DNA of 64,000 nucleotides from Hydractinia symbiolongicarpus (GCF_029227915.1 NC_079886.1:21860501-21924500); one strand, 5' to 3'. Numbered from the stretch's first letter, positions 36,493 through 49,560 are shown. A program made the numbers and translations. Notes: generated by a model from the letters alone, not told the origin.

Positions 36493-36657
36493 CTATCCGC
36501 TGTGCAAGAGCGAAAACCATCGGCTCGAGTTATTGCAACAATTCCTGGTCGTATTATCTCAATACAGATGGCTATCAGTCCTTCAGCCAGGTTGTTTACG
36601 AGGCAAAGTACAAGATTATTGATCCAAGGGTTTTCTGGGATCAGTATGAACTCATAG
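36493..36657 (+). pseudogene. Retrotransposon RNase H-region fragment, DIRS-like
   Basis: A 54-codon open stretch reads RKPSARVIATIPGRIISIQM, then AISPSARLFTRQ. This resembles the conserved block (ARxLA-x-xGxIIS ... AIGP-x-xRLxTR) between reverse transcriptase and RNase H in DIRS/Ngaro and some Gypsy elements. Flanking frames are closed. Family assignment is tentative. Confidence 0.4.
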
Positions 36658-39600
36658 ATAATTTTTTAAGATAAGAAGTAATATTTTGGGTAAAGAATAT
36701 AACAACAAGTAACAGCTACCACATGAAACATACTCACGTTATGTCAACAACAGTGTATTCTGTTGCTAGTAAAAAAGGGAATACTAGATATAGCGCAAAA
36801 ACTTAGCAAGTTAATCGCATTTCAGTAGTATAGACACAATCAATCTTCACTAACCGTTAACCTTTAGCCGTCAAACTCTCTCTATAATCTCTGGCTTTAC
36901 AATTGGCAAATGAAACATTCCGGTGGTTTTCAAATGATGCTAATGTAGCTAACAACAAATTGAATTTGACAGTTCAAAGCCAACAAAACATAGTTATAGA
37001 TATCTTAACATTAAGTTAATGCCTTCTTAGATTCCTAGAGAACTAAACGAAACAGCGAATAAATTGTCTAAGCTTATTGACACAAATAATTGGGTATTCT
37101 TGATACCAAACTGGTATCAAGAATTCATTGTTTATGTCAGTCTGTGGAATGTACCTTGTCAATTGCAGTGCTACCATTTTGTTGTACATGTCTTGTTTAT
37201 TCCTTTTTTCTGCTCAATTGTTCAGTCCCGTGTCTCATTAACTCGTATGTCCCACTTGGATCATTATGCTTCAGATATATGTATTGTTTAATTGTCAATC
37301 GTTACTTGATCCTGTCATAGGGATTTCATGTCAATTACTTTTTATAATAAATGTTTTTACATTTACGCTCATCTTGTCAAATCGCAAACCTGGGACAAGA
37401 ACACTTTGTATAAAAGTATAAATCAATTTTTTACATATACCAACTTTCAAAAAAAAGTTTCTCAATTCAATATCAAGTATATCGGGGCAATCTTTTTTTT
37501 TGTCAAACGGTTTTACACTTTAAACCTAAATTTGTATATAGTTTCTTTTCATTATGAATAACTTTTCGCAGACGATGTTAATCGTAAAGTGAATAGATAT
37601 AATTCAAGAAATACTTGATAAAAATTCTCTTGGTGTCAATGCTTTTACGTATAACTCGATTTGAAGGAATCATCTTACTTTTGAGAATTATTAATAAACA
37701 ATAGATATCACCTTGAAAACGGATGAAAAGGATGTTTTATTATCAGATCCTTATTTTTAAAATCTTTCCAGGGCAAATCCGTATTCTTTTGCTCTATACC
37801 TTATTTTTTCCGTATGTAGCTGCATTTAACCGTGCATGCATGATATAAGACACTTGCCGACACTTGTTACTTGAAATTAGCTGTGCGGCCATCACTTATC
37901 AGCCAGGAGAAATAACCTAAATCTCTCTTAACTATGGTTCTTCTTTCCCCCTTGTATTTGACAGAGAAAAGAAAAAAAATAAACAATTTAAAAAGCCGAC
38001 AATGTATTGTCGATAATAATTATATTTAGTTACAAAATAATTGTCACCATAATTATACCAATTTGTGAAACATCACATAAAAAATACTTCTTTCGACAGA
38101 AGTCTTTCGTTGTAATTAGTCAAATATAAATTTCAAAACATTGGGGATTTCCGTCCTACATATCAGTCTCTTCAAAGCAAATACATGATTTACTGAATGC
38201 GTTGGGGCGTGAAACTTTAATTATGCCCAGACTAAGCTGAAACATTGTTAAAATTGTAATATTACGTGGCTAGTGTGACCACGATATGAATCAGCGTGTT
38301 CAATTTAAGAAAGAATCAACGATGTTCTTATCACAACAAGCTTGCTTCCTGTGCGTTCATTCTAGGCTTACTGCTCGTAGTGGTAAGAATTTGGGTATTA
38401 TTTATTTGTTTTTATGTATTGGTTTGTATTTCGTATGTAATCATGCCAGTAAAATGCAAGTTCTTGTTTTTTGTTTATCCAGCTACTTTTTAGTTTTAAG
38501 TATAAAATTTATATTTTGAAATACTTAGAAAAAATGATCAAATGGTTTTTGTAATCATTTCAAAATTTTTGTTACCCTCTTAAACATATTGAGTCAAATA
38601 AAGTTATCTAGTTACGCATTGATACGTAATTAACGACTTAGTTTATTTTGTAAAGAACCGTTTATAACATTATTATTATTATGAGATGTTCCTCCGTTTT
38701 TTATTGTTTCACGGGTTTATATTCCATAGTACAGTCAAAAAAGGAGTAGAATGGCTAATTATGATAGTCAATAGTACTTTAGTGTTTCCATAATAATTTT
38801 GTAGCATAAAATTCTGACATTGCAAGTATTTTAAATGGAGATCTGATTTTTTCGCCATAAGGAAGCGACTAACTGTTTGAACAAAACAACAACTTCAAAA
38901 AATAAGACAAAAGCGATGCGAAGCTGTATAATGCTGGAAACAAAAGAAGAAGGGATTGCTGACTGTTTGAAACCTCATCTAAGTAAGTTATAACGTTTAA
39001 GTCAAAAAAGAAAAAGAAAGCTTAGCAGTTTTGACAGTCATTCTGTTTCTAAAACTTAACCAACACACTGTTAACGTCGAGTACAAAACTCGAAACAAAT
39101 TAGTACAACAATGTAAATAAATTTCTGCATATTTATAACATAAACATCATATCTTTGCAACTTTGAAATTTCGTTAATCGTTTTAATATCTTATATTATC
39201 TTTCTGTGGTAGTTTGCTACGAATAAATTTTATTCAATACAAGTGAGATATATTTTCTTTTTTTTGTAGCTACGACTTGTCGTTTTATTTTTTTTTTTTT
39301 GAGGAAGAAGTTTTGTTGATAAATCAAATTTTGTCCATCGCTAACACGCAGCATTTTTTAATATTTGGGCCTTCATCAATGTAGTTACATTATTTAATTT
39401 AACCCTATTATACCTGAGCTTTTTTGGCCCTTGTAAAAGTGCCTGCGGGTCATAAATCCTGAACCACTTATGCTCGTGATGCAACTTGATACAGTTGTAG
39501 AATGTCTTAGTACAAACCCATTCCAAGTAAAATAAATTTGATGACGTCACAAGGATTAGAAATTACGTCATTTTTCTGAAAAATAAAATTTTCTGGTCCT

Positions 39601-41102
39601 GATAATACAAAAACTTTGGTCTGCGTTATATACACGTTGTGGTATGTATCCTTGCTAACACAAAAACATTTTTTAGCATATAAAACTATTTTAGAAACAA
39701 AATAACGCAACAAAACTGTTTTACATTGACTAGCTGAAAATATTTTTTTATGAAAAACAGACCGCGTGTACAAAAATAGCGGGAAATTTCAGGAAATTGA
39801 AATTTTTTGACCAAAATGTTTCTCCAGAATCTATAAAAAAGTTAGGAAAAGTCACCAAAGTCACCAACAAGACGAAAAAAAGATCTCCACCGTATAACAG
39901 TCGTATAAGCGCCGACTAACTATACTGTTACATGCTTATTATCAGTTCTCCTCGACTTTTGAATTTCTTCTTTCATATAGTCATCATTTTATCATTTTTC
40001 GATTTCTCAGCTTGTATAAACAAGCGTAAAAATCCTGTCAAAAAAATAAACATTGGACCTCGTTTATACCACTAGCATAACATATTTTATTCTGTAGCTA
40101 ACACAATAAATTATGATGTATGGAAAGAGACTTTGCTAAGCAGAGTAATATGGCTAAAATTTGCAGGATTATTATTACAAAAAAGTATGCCTTGTTTCTA
40201 CTTTTTTATTCTGACCAGCTTTAAGTTGGTAAAGGTAACACAAGAACAAGTATTAATGCTGACTACCACAAAATACACTTGTACCAAACTAATGGAAGAA
40301 AAGCACAAAGTAGCTAGCTAGTTGTCTGTCTATGGCTATATACTGACATTGACTACTTTAGCTCAGATTGAATGCAGTTTTCTTTGTATAAGTTGATACG
40401 ATCTAAAAGCATTCATTGTCAATAAACAAGGCTTAGCCTGAAAAAAAATTAACACTGTACAAAACATACAAGGAAGGTACTCCAGCACGTCTTTTACAAG
40501 TTCAGAAAAGTATTGGACGAAAAGCACTTTTTTTATTTAAAAATTTGCCCAAGCTTTCCCTCATGGTATTTTCGCTAAGTTGACAACCTTGTAACAATCA
40601 AATCCCCTTTTTTTCCTATAGGTAGGTGGACATCCCAAAATCTGGCGTTAGAGATATAGGCACGAAAAATAGGTTTGTCAGTCAATCGGCGTGTTTCTCA
40701 TTTTTAGAAATGTTCCAACCATACTAACTAATTATTTTAAAAGTGTTTTATTTGGTGATCTCTACAACACATAGAGCCGATTTGCCACCAATATAAGACT
40801 GGCATCGAGTGCTATACACAAACCTGTTCAATCGATCGTTCGCCGGTACATTACATATTGTTCCGTATGCTATGCGTTAGCTTAATGATAATCAATAAAA
40901 GCCCATCGATTTTATGTTTTATAAATATCACTAAATACTCGGACAGGACATATTGAAATTATTATGAATAGTATGAATTTTTGTGCTCTTAGAAGAAATA
41001 CTGTACTTTGTTCATTTTACAACATTGATGGGCACTGTCAAGTGGTGTCACATTGTCATACACCAATTTATTTTGTAATTGTTTTTCTTGATTTCTTTTT
41101 AG
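36658..41102. other. Long intergenic stretch
   Basis: No gene recognised. A hydrophobic open frame at 38286 ends near a donor-like GTAAGAA at about 38382, so a short first exon is conceivable, but no partner exon was found. Poly-T occurs near 39291. Confidence 0.35.
41101..41102 (+). promoter_or_regulatory. Splice acceptor in the 5' UTR of the PC-esterase-like gene
   Basis: TTTCTTGATTTCTTTTTAG ends here, 61 bases before the ATG. With an intronless coding region, this is where a UTR intron or a spliced leader would join. Spliced-leader trans-splicing is known in hydrozoans. Its use here is inference. Confidence 0.4.
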
Positions 41103-41163
41103 TTTAGTTACATATAAATTAACGCTACATTTTCAACGCAAAGAATTACAATAAAGCGGAATC

Positions 41164-42177
41164 ATGGGAAAATCATCACGTCTAATGAACATGAGATTTT
41201 TCTTTTTTCTACTTGTTGTATTAATCGTTTTTATCAGAAGCTTTTTGACTCACTTTTTAAATCAGGGCATTGGCATTTTCTATATAAGTGGCAGAACTGA
41301 TACCAAGAATGACTGCACAGGAACCGTTAATCATTGGATATGGAAAAATACAAGTCATAACATTGTACCTTTATTTGGATGTTCCAAAGATAACAGCACA
41401 AACGATAGAAAGACATTTAACGGTTCAAAATGTAACGAAAGAGGTTATATATTTGCTGGGAACCACTATGGCGGAATTTACTATAATCCAAGCAGCATAC
41501 TTCAATTTGAATTAAGTTCCACAAAGTGTCATTTTAAGGTTTATCAAGACAGAGATAAAAGCATATTTACCAAAAATAACTTGTGGATACACGTAGAAGG
41601 GGATTCAGTGATGAGAGATATTTATTATGACTTCAAGGAATACTTCACCAAAATGTATCGACCGAGAGTGAAAATACCACACAGTCATTCTTTTTCTATA
41701 AATGGAACACTGGTTTCATTTTCATTCAACCCCGGTAAATTAGCGTTTCCATGCAAACGTTTAATAACATGGAAATTGTATACACAAAAATACAATAGAT
41801 CTTATCCTGACGTATGGATATATAACACTGGATTACATGACATTGCAATTTTTAACACAACCAACAGCACATATGTACAAAAAATGAGATGTTTGAATAC
41901 TTTTGTTGATAACAGAACGCTGGCCATATTCAGGTTGACAACACCCACTGGAAAAAATCTTGACCATAGACCAGTAAGATACAGAGTAGCTGAACTAAAT
42001 AAAATCGCACTTAAAGAATTGGATACTCGCCTTTGGAACATATTTGATGCGTATTACTTATTGTATAATAGAAGAAATGAGCTTCGTGTAGATGGCATGC
42101 ACTATAGTGGCGTTGGTAGTAAATGGATGACGAATATGTTACTTGATATAATCCAAAAACGATTGCACTTGAAGTAA
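41164..42177 (+). CDS. PC-esterase/NXPE-like type II membrane protein, intronless
   Basis: Predicted 337-residue protein. It has a short basic N-terminus, then a membrane anchor (residues about 10-30: MRFFFFLLVVLIVFIRSF) and a lumenal domain with several N-x-S/T sites. The lumenal domain carries the SGNH/GDS hydrolase signature of the PC-esterase superfamily: G146-D147-S148 in WIHVEGDSVMRD, an N-x-G-x-H block in YNTGLHD, and D310-x-x-H313 in DGMHYS, giving a full Ser/Asp/His set. Relatives include NXPE C-terminal domains, CASD1 sialic acid O-acetyltransferase and plant TBL polysaccharide O-acetyltransferases. The likely role is acyl transfer or hydrolysis on a glycan in the Golgi; the substrate is unknown. 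No introns and no obvious AATAAA close downstream. Confidence 0.75.
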   Translation: MGKSSRLMNMRFFFFLLVVLIVFIRSFLTHFLNQGIGIFYISGRTDTKNDCTGTVNHWIWKNTSHNIVPLFGCSKDNSTNDRKTFNGSKCNERGYIFAGNHYGGIYYNPSSILQFELSSTKCHFKVYQDRDKSIFTKNNLWIHVEGDSVMRDIYYDFKEYFTKMYRPRVKIPHSHSFSINGTLVSFSFNPGKLAFPCKRLITWKLYTQKYNRSYPDVWIYNTGLHDIAIFNTTNSTYVQKMRCLNTFVDNRTLAIFRLTTPTGKNLDHRPVRYRVAELNKIALKELDTRLWNIFDAYYLLYNRRNELRVDGMHYSGVGSKWMTNMLLDIIQKRLHLK

Positions 42178-42740
42178 AAATTTGTGAGAGAAACAACTAC
42201 GGAGCAAACATATTTTACATTTCTTTTTTATATTCACTTTTTGCGACTTTATTCAACCTCTCACATAATATTTAAATCCTATATTTACCAATTTAGTTAT
42301 TTTTGTCGCTTTTTTATTTATTTCCTTGTATTTCCAAACGTTTAATTCGAAGAAATAACAAAAACATGAAAATATATCTTTTTTTCCTTTTCTCCTTGTT
42401 CATTTTGTGAGGTTTTTTTCTCCGGCGTGTAATCCGAAATTTTCTAACTGTTACCCCAGATATTTGGTTTGAACAGATTTTCCTTTTTAAAGTAATTATG
42501 GTGCTTTGGATTACGTCGTGGAGGACATAATACAAAAAAAGGAAAGAAATGTTAAGTACGTCGTCCTCTTTGTTAAGTTGAGGATAAACCTTATTGAAAG
42601 AAGAAGAAGAGCAGTATTCGATTGTTGAATTTTATTACACACGCTACTAAAAGCGAAAGCGCATAATTTTACCACCTGCTTGCCAATTGTATTTCCTGAA
42701 ATTTTCAAAATCGGGAACATCGGAAAGTATAAAATTATAA
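42178..42740. other. 3' UTR and intergenic sequence
   Basis: AT-rich, no coding feature supported. Minus-strand open frames at 42314-42535 and 42511-42720 are low-complexity. Confidence 0.4.
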
Positions 42741-43269
42741 TCTCTTTAATAATACAGAGTCTCTATGTAATAATACAGAGAGTGTGTCTGCCTGTCTGTA
42801 ACAGACAGAGTGGATGTATTTATTTTCCTTTGAAGTTAGCCAAAAATGCATCTCTCAAATGTAAAATAAGACATATTCAACGTCAATATTTTTATTGAAA
42901 TTGATGAGGTCATTACAGTGCACTTAAAATTTTGAGGCGAAATAATACAACACATTTTTTGTGTTTTAGCGTGTCTTTATTGGCGTCAGCAAAATTTTTA
43001 AACCCTTAAATCTTAGGCGTTCGTCGAATACATATGATCTTATATATTATTCTTGATCAGTGTTTCAACTTCCACACATTAAAGAATCTAAATCAAACTA
43101 TTTTTCCGTTATCCTTCTGCCTAATTGAATTTCTCCACGGGCTCTTCTTAATGCAGTTTTAAGGGGGAAATTTGTGAGATTTAGTTGACATGATCGAAAT
43201 TTAAATGATGGTTTTCTTTCTCATTGGTTTAATGCCTGAGTGGATTTTTCTACGGGCCTTTTCGACCAG
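42741..43269 (+). mobile_element. Helitron-like repeat, copy D
   Basis: It starts A|TCTCTTTAATAATAC, close to copy B. A second TCTCTATGTAATAATAC begins at 42760, then TGTCTGCCTGTC. The end reads GTGGATTTTTCTACGGGCC then CGACCAG|T, parallel to copy A's terminus. The hairpin is imperfect. The middle is related in inverted orientation to about 53840-53910. Confidence 0.45.
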
Positions 43270-43600
43270 TATTATAATAATAGGAACCTTCCCTCTGTCT
43301 GCGACTTTTGCAAAGTCGATAATATTTTTAATAACTTTGCTTAACAAAGTCTACAAAATTAACAAAACATTACCTATAAAATTGTTCTGTAATTTACCAA
43401 ACCTTGACGTTAAAACAATAGTAACTTCAAAAGACAGTATTTTAAGATTAGTAAAGCCATTGTACTGCGTTTTAAGTTCAAGGCTCAATAACTTGTAAAC
43501 CATTGGAAATTAATGACGTCAACTCCTGCGTCGGTAGCTAGCGACTTCCAGGGACCAAAATAGGACCAATTTCCTAAAGGTGGAACATCCCACCCGTTTC
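43270..43600. repeat. Repeat block related to 53.35-53.53 kb
   Basis: It begins TATTATAATAATAGG and CTCTGTCTGC, like another Helitron-style 5' end. Blocks such as ATTACCTATAAAATTGTTCTG correspond to ATTACATATAAAATTGTCCTG near 53430 in the same orientation. The open frame at 43205-43498 crosses repeat boundaries and is not a gene. Confidence 0.4.
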
Positions 43601-43629
43601 GGAACAAACATATTAATGACGTCATCAAA

Positions 43630-45919
43630 ATAACATTAAACCATTCTTCAACAATTTGTCAAAAGTAACCAACGATTTTACAAATACGACAATTGAAACA
43701 GGGATAATTGAAACAGATATTTCTGGTCATTTTCCAATTTCCATTACGTCACAAAAAACTCATTTACACAATTGCTCTGAAAAAATAAAAATAACAAAAA
43801 GATTAATCAATGATAAATCTATTAGTTATTTTAACGACCTGCAGTTTTGTGTGGATTGGAGTCTTGTTTTAGAGAACAATAACGCTGATAAAGCTTATGA
43901 AATCTTTCTTCAAACATTTCAACAACAATATGATCAGGCATTCCCAGAATAAACAAATTCTTTTTAAACTAAAACTTTGTTAAACCCTTGGTTAACCAAA
44001 GCTTTGTTAAAATCATCTAAAAAGAAACAGTGCTTGTATGAAAAGTTTTTGAAAAGCAGAACTCTTGAGAATGAAAATATAAAAAATATAAACAAAAATA
44101 TAAAAAATACAAACATTATATATAAACATTTGTTTGAAATTATGAAGAGGCGCTCCAAGAAATTTTACTATAGTGGACTGATAAATAAACATAAAAACGA
44201 TGCGAAGAAAACTTGGAGTATAATCAATGAAGTAATAGGTGAAACAAAATTAAGCAAAGAAAAACTTCCAAAAAGGTTGAATATTAATGAAAATAAAATC
44301 GAGAAGTGTCTAATAACTGAGGAGCTTAATGATTTTTTTGTAAAAGTGGGTTCAAATCTGGCATCTCAGATTGAACCTAGCAATTTGAGTTTTAAATCCT
44401 ATCTCACTGTTAATAACGCACAAATGGAAAATAACGAACTAAGTGAAAATGAATTATTAAAAGCGATCGACTCACTACAATCAAATAAAAGTCCAGGTTT
44501 TAATGACGTCAATAGTAACGTTGTTAAGCAATCAAAAAGGCCTAAAAATTCCACTAATGCATATATTTAACCTTTCCCTGCTGCAAGCATATTTTCCTGA
44601 CAAACCTGAAATTGCAAGAGTTCTACCAGTATATAAAACAGGCGAAATGACTAATGTATCTAATTATAGACCAATATCAGTTCTTCCATGTTTCTCAAAA
44701 ATACTAGAACGAATGTACAATAGATTTTACTCTATTTTAACTGCTAATAATATTATATACGACAATCAATTTCGCTTTCAAGCAGGTCATTCCACTGATC
44801 ATGCAATAGTTAATCTTGTTAATGAAATATCAAAAGTGTTTGACGAAAACAAGTACATGCTAGGAATTTTTATAGACCTAAGCAAAGCATTTGACACCGT
44901 AGATCACAAAATTCTACTAAAAAAACTCAAAAATTATGGTATCAACAACTCAAACATTCGGTTGTTTGAAAGTTATTTATCCAATAGATAACAGTACATT
45001 TCCTTTGACAGTGGAAGTACAAATTACAAAATAATCTGTGGAGTTCCATACTTTAGCCACTCATTCTTTGTATATGTAAATGATATAAACGAAGCTTCGA
45101 ATATTTTACATTCAATTTTATTTGCAGATGATACAAATCTGTTTTATGCAATTAAAGATATAAAAACATTATTTTGCACAGTGAATAATGAACTCTTTAA
45201 GCTGGCAGAATGGTTTAATGCAAACAGACTGTCCCTAAATATTTCTAAAACAAAGTACACACTTTTTCACAGGCAAAATAAAAAAGATGATATACCATTG
45301 AAAGTATAAAAAGAGCGCAATCCATGAAATTATGGGAGTTATTCTTGATGAAAATGTTACTTGGAGAGAACATATAAATATTTTAGAAGAAAAGATCGCG
45401 AAGAATATTGGCATCCTATTTATAGCAAAATTTGTTCTAGATCAGAATTGTTTAAAAAACATATATTCTTCTTTCATTCACTGCTATCTAAATTATGCAA
45501 ATATTGCGTGGTGCAGCACCAACGCTACAAAATTGACAAAATTACAAAATACACAAAAACATGCAATAAGAATTATTTTAAATGTTGACAGGTACACTCA
45601 CTCTAGAGAGTTATTAAAAAAGCTTAATGTACTGAATGTATACCGACTAAACATTTACCAAAGTCTTATTTTATGTTTAAGAGTATTTAATAAGATGTTT
45701 CAGAAGATACAACATAAATATCCATCCAGATTTTCAATTAACAGTTTTTTTCAACCTAGGATTAATTATACAATCACAAAGTTCTCTATAACTAGCAGAG
45801 GACCTAAATTGTGGAATACATTTCTTGGTAACGACAAAAAAACTGTTACATCACTTAACGAATTCAAGCATAAACTAAGACGTAAACTATTGACTACTGT
45901 CAATCTATATTTATTTTAG
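43630..45919 (+). pseudogene. CR1/L2-type LINE, 5'-truncated and frameshifted
   Basis: The sequence opens in the last part of an apurinic-type endonuclease (DISGHFPI near 43720, matching the SDHFPI block). It continues through a basic linker into reverse transcriptase: SPGFNDV, YRPISVLP, QAGHSTDHA, FIDLSKAFDTVDH, then FADD at 45121-45132, and the typical C-terminal region ending at 45919. There are in-frame stops near 43950 and 43968, a frameshift near 44550, a stop at 44989, a small deletion in the GVPQGS block and a further shift near 45310. It therefore makes no functional protein. The clade call (CR1/L2/Jockey-like) is from motif style. Confidence 0.85.
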
Positions 45920-47132
45920 AACACACGACAGTTACAACGTACGACCCATAAAACACAACTCCTCGTCATCTTCATTGCTAACCTTTTATATAGGTTGGGG
46001 CTATTATAGCCTTCTTCTCACTCCTGTCATTTTTTACCTATTTAGCTAATATTTTTATCAGCCAATCTATCTTTAAATTATACGATAAAATAGCTTAAGA
46101 TTTGTACTTTATTTTTACGGAAAACTGTAAAATCTTCAACGGCAAAAAAATAAAGGGAAAAAAATAAAGATAATTTTTTTTCCAAGTCGGTAAGATCCAC
46201 AAAAATAAAATCCGGCGAAATTTTCTTCATTTTTCGAAATCTCTCATGCTGGGCATACGCTAAATCCAGGAAAATTTTAATAAAAAGGACAACAATATAT
46301 ATTTTTTTCACTTATTTATTCCTCCTGTCATTATGACTAGGCTCATTAAAATGAGCGTGAAAGGACGCCTTTCTTGAAATACAGCTCATTTTGCCACCTT
46401 GAATTTTAAAGGAATTGGATAAAGATTTAAAAAAAAGAATCCACTTCTTCCACAACATCGCGAACACTGTAGTTCTTTCCACGACATTTTACACTTTTAC
46501 ACTCTGCAAGTTTAAGCGTGTGTTCTTCAGAATACTGTCTTTGAGCATAACGAGCTTCTTTTTTGTTGGCAAAAGCAGGTAACAGCAATGGAAACTAAAA
46601 TGGCGCCGCCATATGTGATTTTGTGTATGGGGAACTTAGAGAAAAAGTTTCTGTATACACAGACTTTAAGTCTCTTCTTGCTCGACATCTTTAGGATATG
46701 ACATATAACTTTAGTTTTGTTCCTTTTTTTTCTTGGTTTGATGAGATAAAGTAAGAGAAAAGTTAAAGCCAATTATTTATCATCATATTTTGATTGTGAA
46801 TTTACAAATCCTTCTTAGATTTCTCCAAGTCTCTCAAAAAAAAGTCTCAATAATTGGGACAAATTAGGCTATTTGATGATAATCCAACTTATAAGGGGCT
46901 TCGATAGTAGTCATTTTTTCCTCCGTTTCTTGGTGTTCTCAGGCAGTTCGTATGCAATTCTTAGCAAATCGACCAAAATTTGGATAAATAAAAAATCACT
47001 ACAAATCGAACTACAAAGGTAATTCAGTCCTTTGTTGCAAGTGAAAAAATACACAATTAAATATATTGTCTTTTAATCAATACATTATTTAAAACACAAT
47101 ATCTTTTTTAAATTTGATTTTGATCATTTCTT
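45920..47132. other. LINE 3' UTR remnant and intergenic sequence
   Basis: The first 100-150 bases probably belong to the LINE tail. Beyond that, nothing supported. Confidence 0.4.
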
Positions 47133-47777
47133 CCTAATCTTTTTCAAGTATCATCTTGGTACAGAATAAACAACAATAGTGTAATACTCGGGATTTATTC
47201 GATAATACAACACTCGCTACAATAATATACTTAGGCCTGATCCTAGCAAAAGACTTCGCCCTTTTTCCAGCGGGTTGGCTTTCCCCTGATTTAAATTAGA
47301 AGGACTGATACAGTATTTCAACAGGACGAAAACCGTGGGTTCCTCTCACAGCCTGCAAAATAAATTTGATAACTAATGGATATGGTTTTGCAATGTCATT
47401 TTCCTTTTAACTGCTCAATTAATGGTAGTAAAGTATGATCTTTCAAAGTAAGTCCCACGGCGATTTGGATGAAGTGCGTGAAAATAAAAATAATAAACTG
47501 TGTTAAACATCGTAACATTTAATGAGATACAATTGTAGTTAACTTCCAGCGAAGTAAAAGAACAAGGAATATAGCATGTCAAGCATGGCTTATATATAAG
47601 AGTTATTGCGCATGCGTGCATGATGCGCTCTACTCATGTGTAGCGAAAGCGATACAACATTCGTGCAGAATCATCAAGAAGAGCGATTTCCGACCATTTT
47701 TGATTGTAGGAAACCCGGCTTTATGCCTAATCTTTCTCAAGCATCATCTAGGGATAGAATAAATAACAATAGTGTAG
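47133..47777. repeat. Direct repeat pair of about 52 bp
   Basis: CCTAATCTTTTTCAAGTATC (47133) with ACAATAGTGTAAT is repeated as CCTAATCTTTCTCAAGCATC (47726) with ACAATAGTGTAGT. The copies are about 590 bases apart and have roughly 80-85 percent identity. This could be ends of an old LTR-like or dispersed element; no coding sequence between them. Confidence 0.55.
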
Positions 47778-49560
47778 TGGCATAATGGCATATCTTTCGT
47801 TTTTGATTGCTGAGACTCAAAAACTAGCAAGAGCTCTATTTATAATCCCATGAATATTACAGCTACTATACTAAAACTAACCATTAGCCTGGAAAAATCC
47901 ACGGAAGTTCTTCACTCGTAGATATGTCGCATTAGTTATCCCGTCCATAGTTATTAGTGTGTCTGTACCATGACCTTTAATCCTTGGCAGACAGACAACG
48001 GATATTGTTATACAAAACTAGCCGGAAAAACCATCGCTGAAAAGTCTGGTTAAGCCAGCAGTAATTAAGCTTTGGACGTCAGGCTAGGTGTTGGAAAGCA
48101 GGTTAAGCGTTGCACCTCGGGCCAATTGTTGGACGTCAGGTTAAACGCTTAGGTTCAGACAGACCATTTTGCACATCCGTGTTGGGGACTTTCAGTATTG
48201 GTGTACGGTGTGTCACAAATCCATTGAATATAAAACTTCGGTTTAAATAAACACACAAAAAGGCCCGTTGTTACCCTTTTTATAAACCAAATACGCTTTC
48301 AGCAAGTACATTCTAAAGCCGTCGTTATAAAATAAATTGTGCGTAAAACACCCACAAGGTGTGGATCTCTAAGTACTAAAGAATAGTCTGTAGCTCATTG
48401 AATCAATCAACTTAAGAATACTATCAAAGTTAATATTACAGCAAAAAATGTAGTAGCTGCCTAACTACATTTAACATACAAAAGACTATTGTTTTGCTAA
48501 CAGCTAGATAACCACAAAACCAGACTGGTTTTGTGGTTATCACAAAAATAATTAATGTTGGGTTGGATAAAACGTTGTTATACCAAACTGAATAAAAACA
48601 GATAAAGAATAGCAATAAATAAGGTTAGCTAGCCAGCGGGCTTTCATATGCCGTCCCTTAAAATCTCCGTCCGAATTTTGTACAGAAGCAAGTATTATAG
48701 CAAGTATTACATGGTTAATACAAAACCAAGTAGTTTACTATAATTATTTTTCACACAAATATTTTTGCACAATAATATTATAGTTTCCATCCATATTTAA
48801 GAGAATGTACAAACATAAGTATAGTAGACCGTTTTAATTCTACTAACACGAGACGTGTGCTTGTAAGTTAGTGTTGACATTTTGCGATTTTTCTTGGCTT
48901 TTACGGTTATCCAATTAAAGAAAGATTTTAAAAAATATGTATGACGTTTAGTGGTTATCTCCATGTTCTATTTAATGCAAGGTGTCTAGCATGTGATTAC
49001 CAACGCGCTGCTAGGGCGATATATGCGGACTAGGGAAACTTACGAGCTAGATTTAAAGGGATTATCGATCTGACGGAATAAGGGTATTGGCGATTGTAGT
49101 ATCATATTATTTGGATTTACATTGGTACACTTTTTATGCAAATTTAAATTTTTATTTTAATCTTTATATGACATAACTCTTAATACCAATTGTATCTCAG
49201 ATATTATTCTTTTACTAAAACATCTTGCCAAGAAAAGAACAATGATTTTGCACTATGTAAAAATATTCCTTGAGTATTAATAGGTGCTGTGCTCTTGTTC
49301 TTCATTCAGGAAAAGAATCAAATTGTGGCGCTTAATTTTAGCAAGAGCTTTATGTAAGTTATCAATTGTAGAATATGAACGACGCCGGACTGTAGTTGAC
49401 AGAAAATAATCAGCACCACTTTTGTTCGTCACTGTTTTGTTGCCTTGAGTAGCCGCAATAATTTCGAAGGAATATCAGTACTTGAGAGCTAACCTTCCCC
49501 CAATACAATGTGGTGTGTTCCCATACAAAGATAGCTGTTTCAGCTGACCAAAAGGAAAGA
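47778..49560. other. Intergenic sequence
   Basis: A short motif TTGGACGTCAGG(T/C)TA recurs near 48074 and 48131. Otherwise no recognised feature apart from the palindrome listed separately. Confidence 0.4.
48507..48541. repeat. Perfect 17-bp inverted repeat with a one-base spacer
   Basis: GATAACCACAAAACCAG, then A, then CTGGTTTTGTGGTTATC. This 35-base palindrome would form a very stable hairpin and is unmutated, unlike the decayed repeats around it. Confidence 0.9.

Noticed and set aside
43205-43498. 97-codon open frame before the LINE
   Set aside because: It spans the junction of two repeat blocks and has no endonuclease or gag features.
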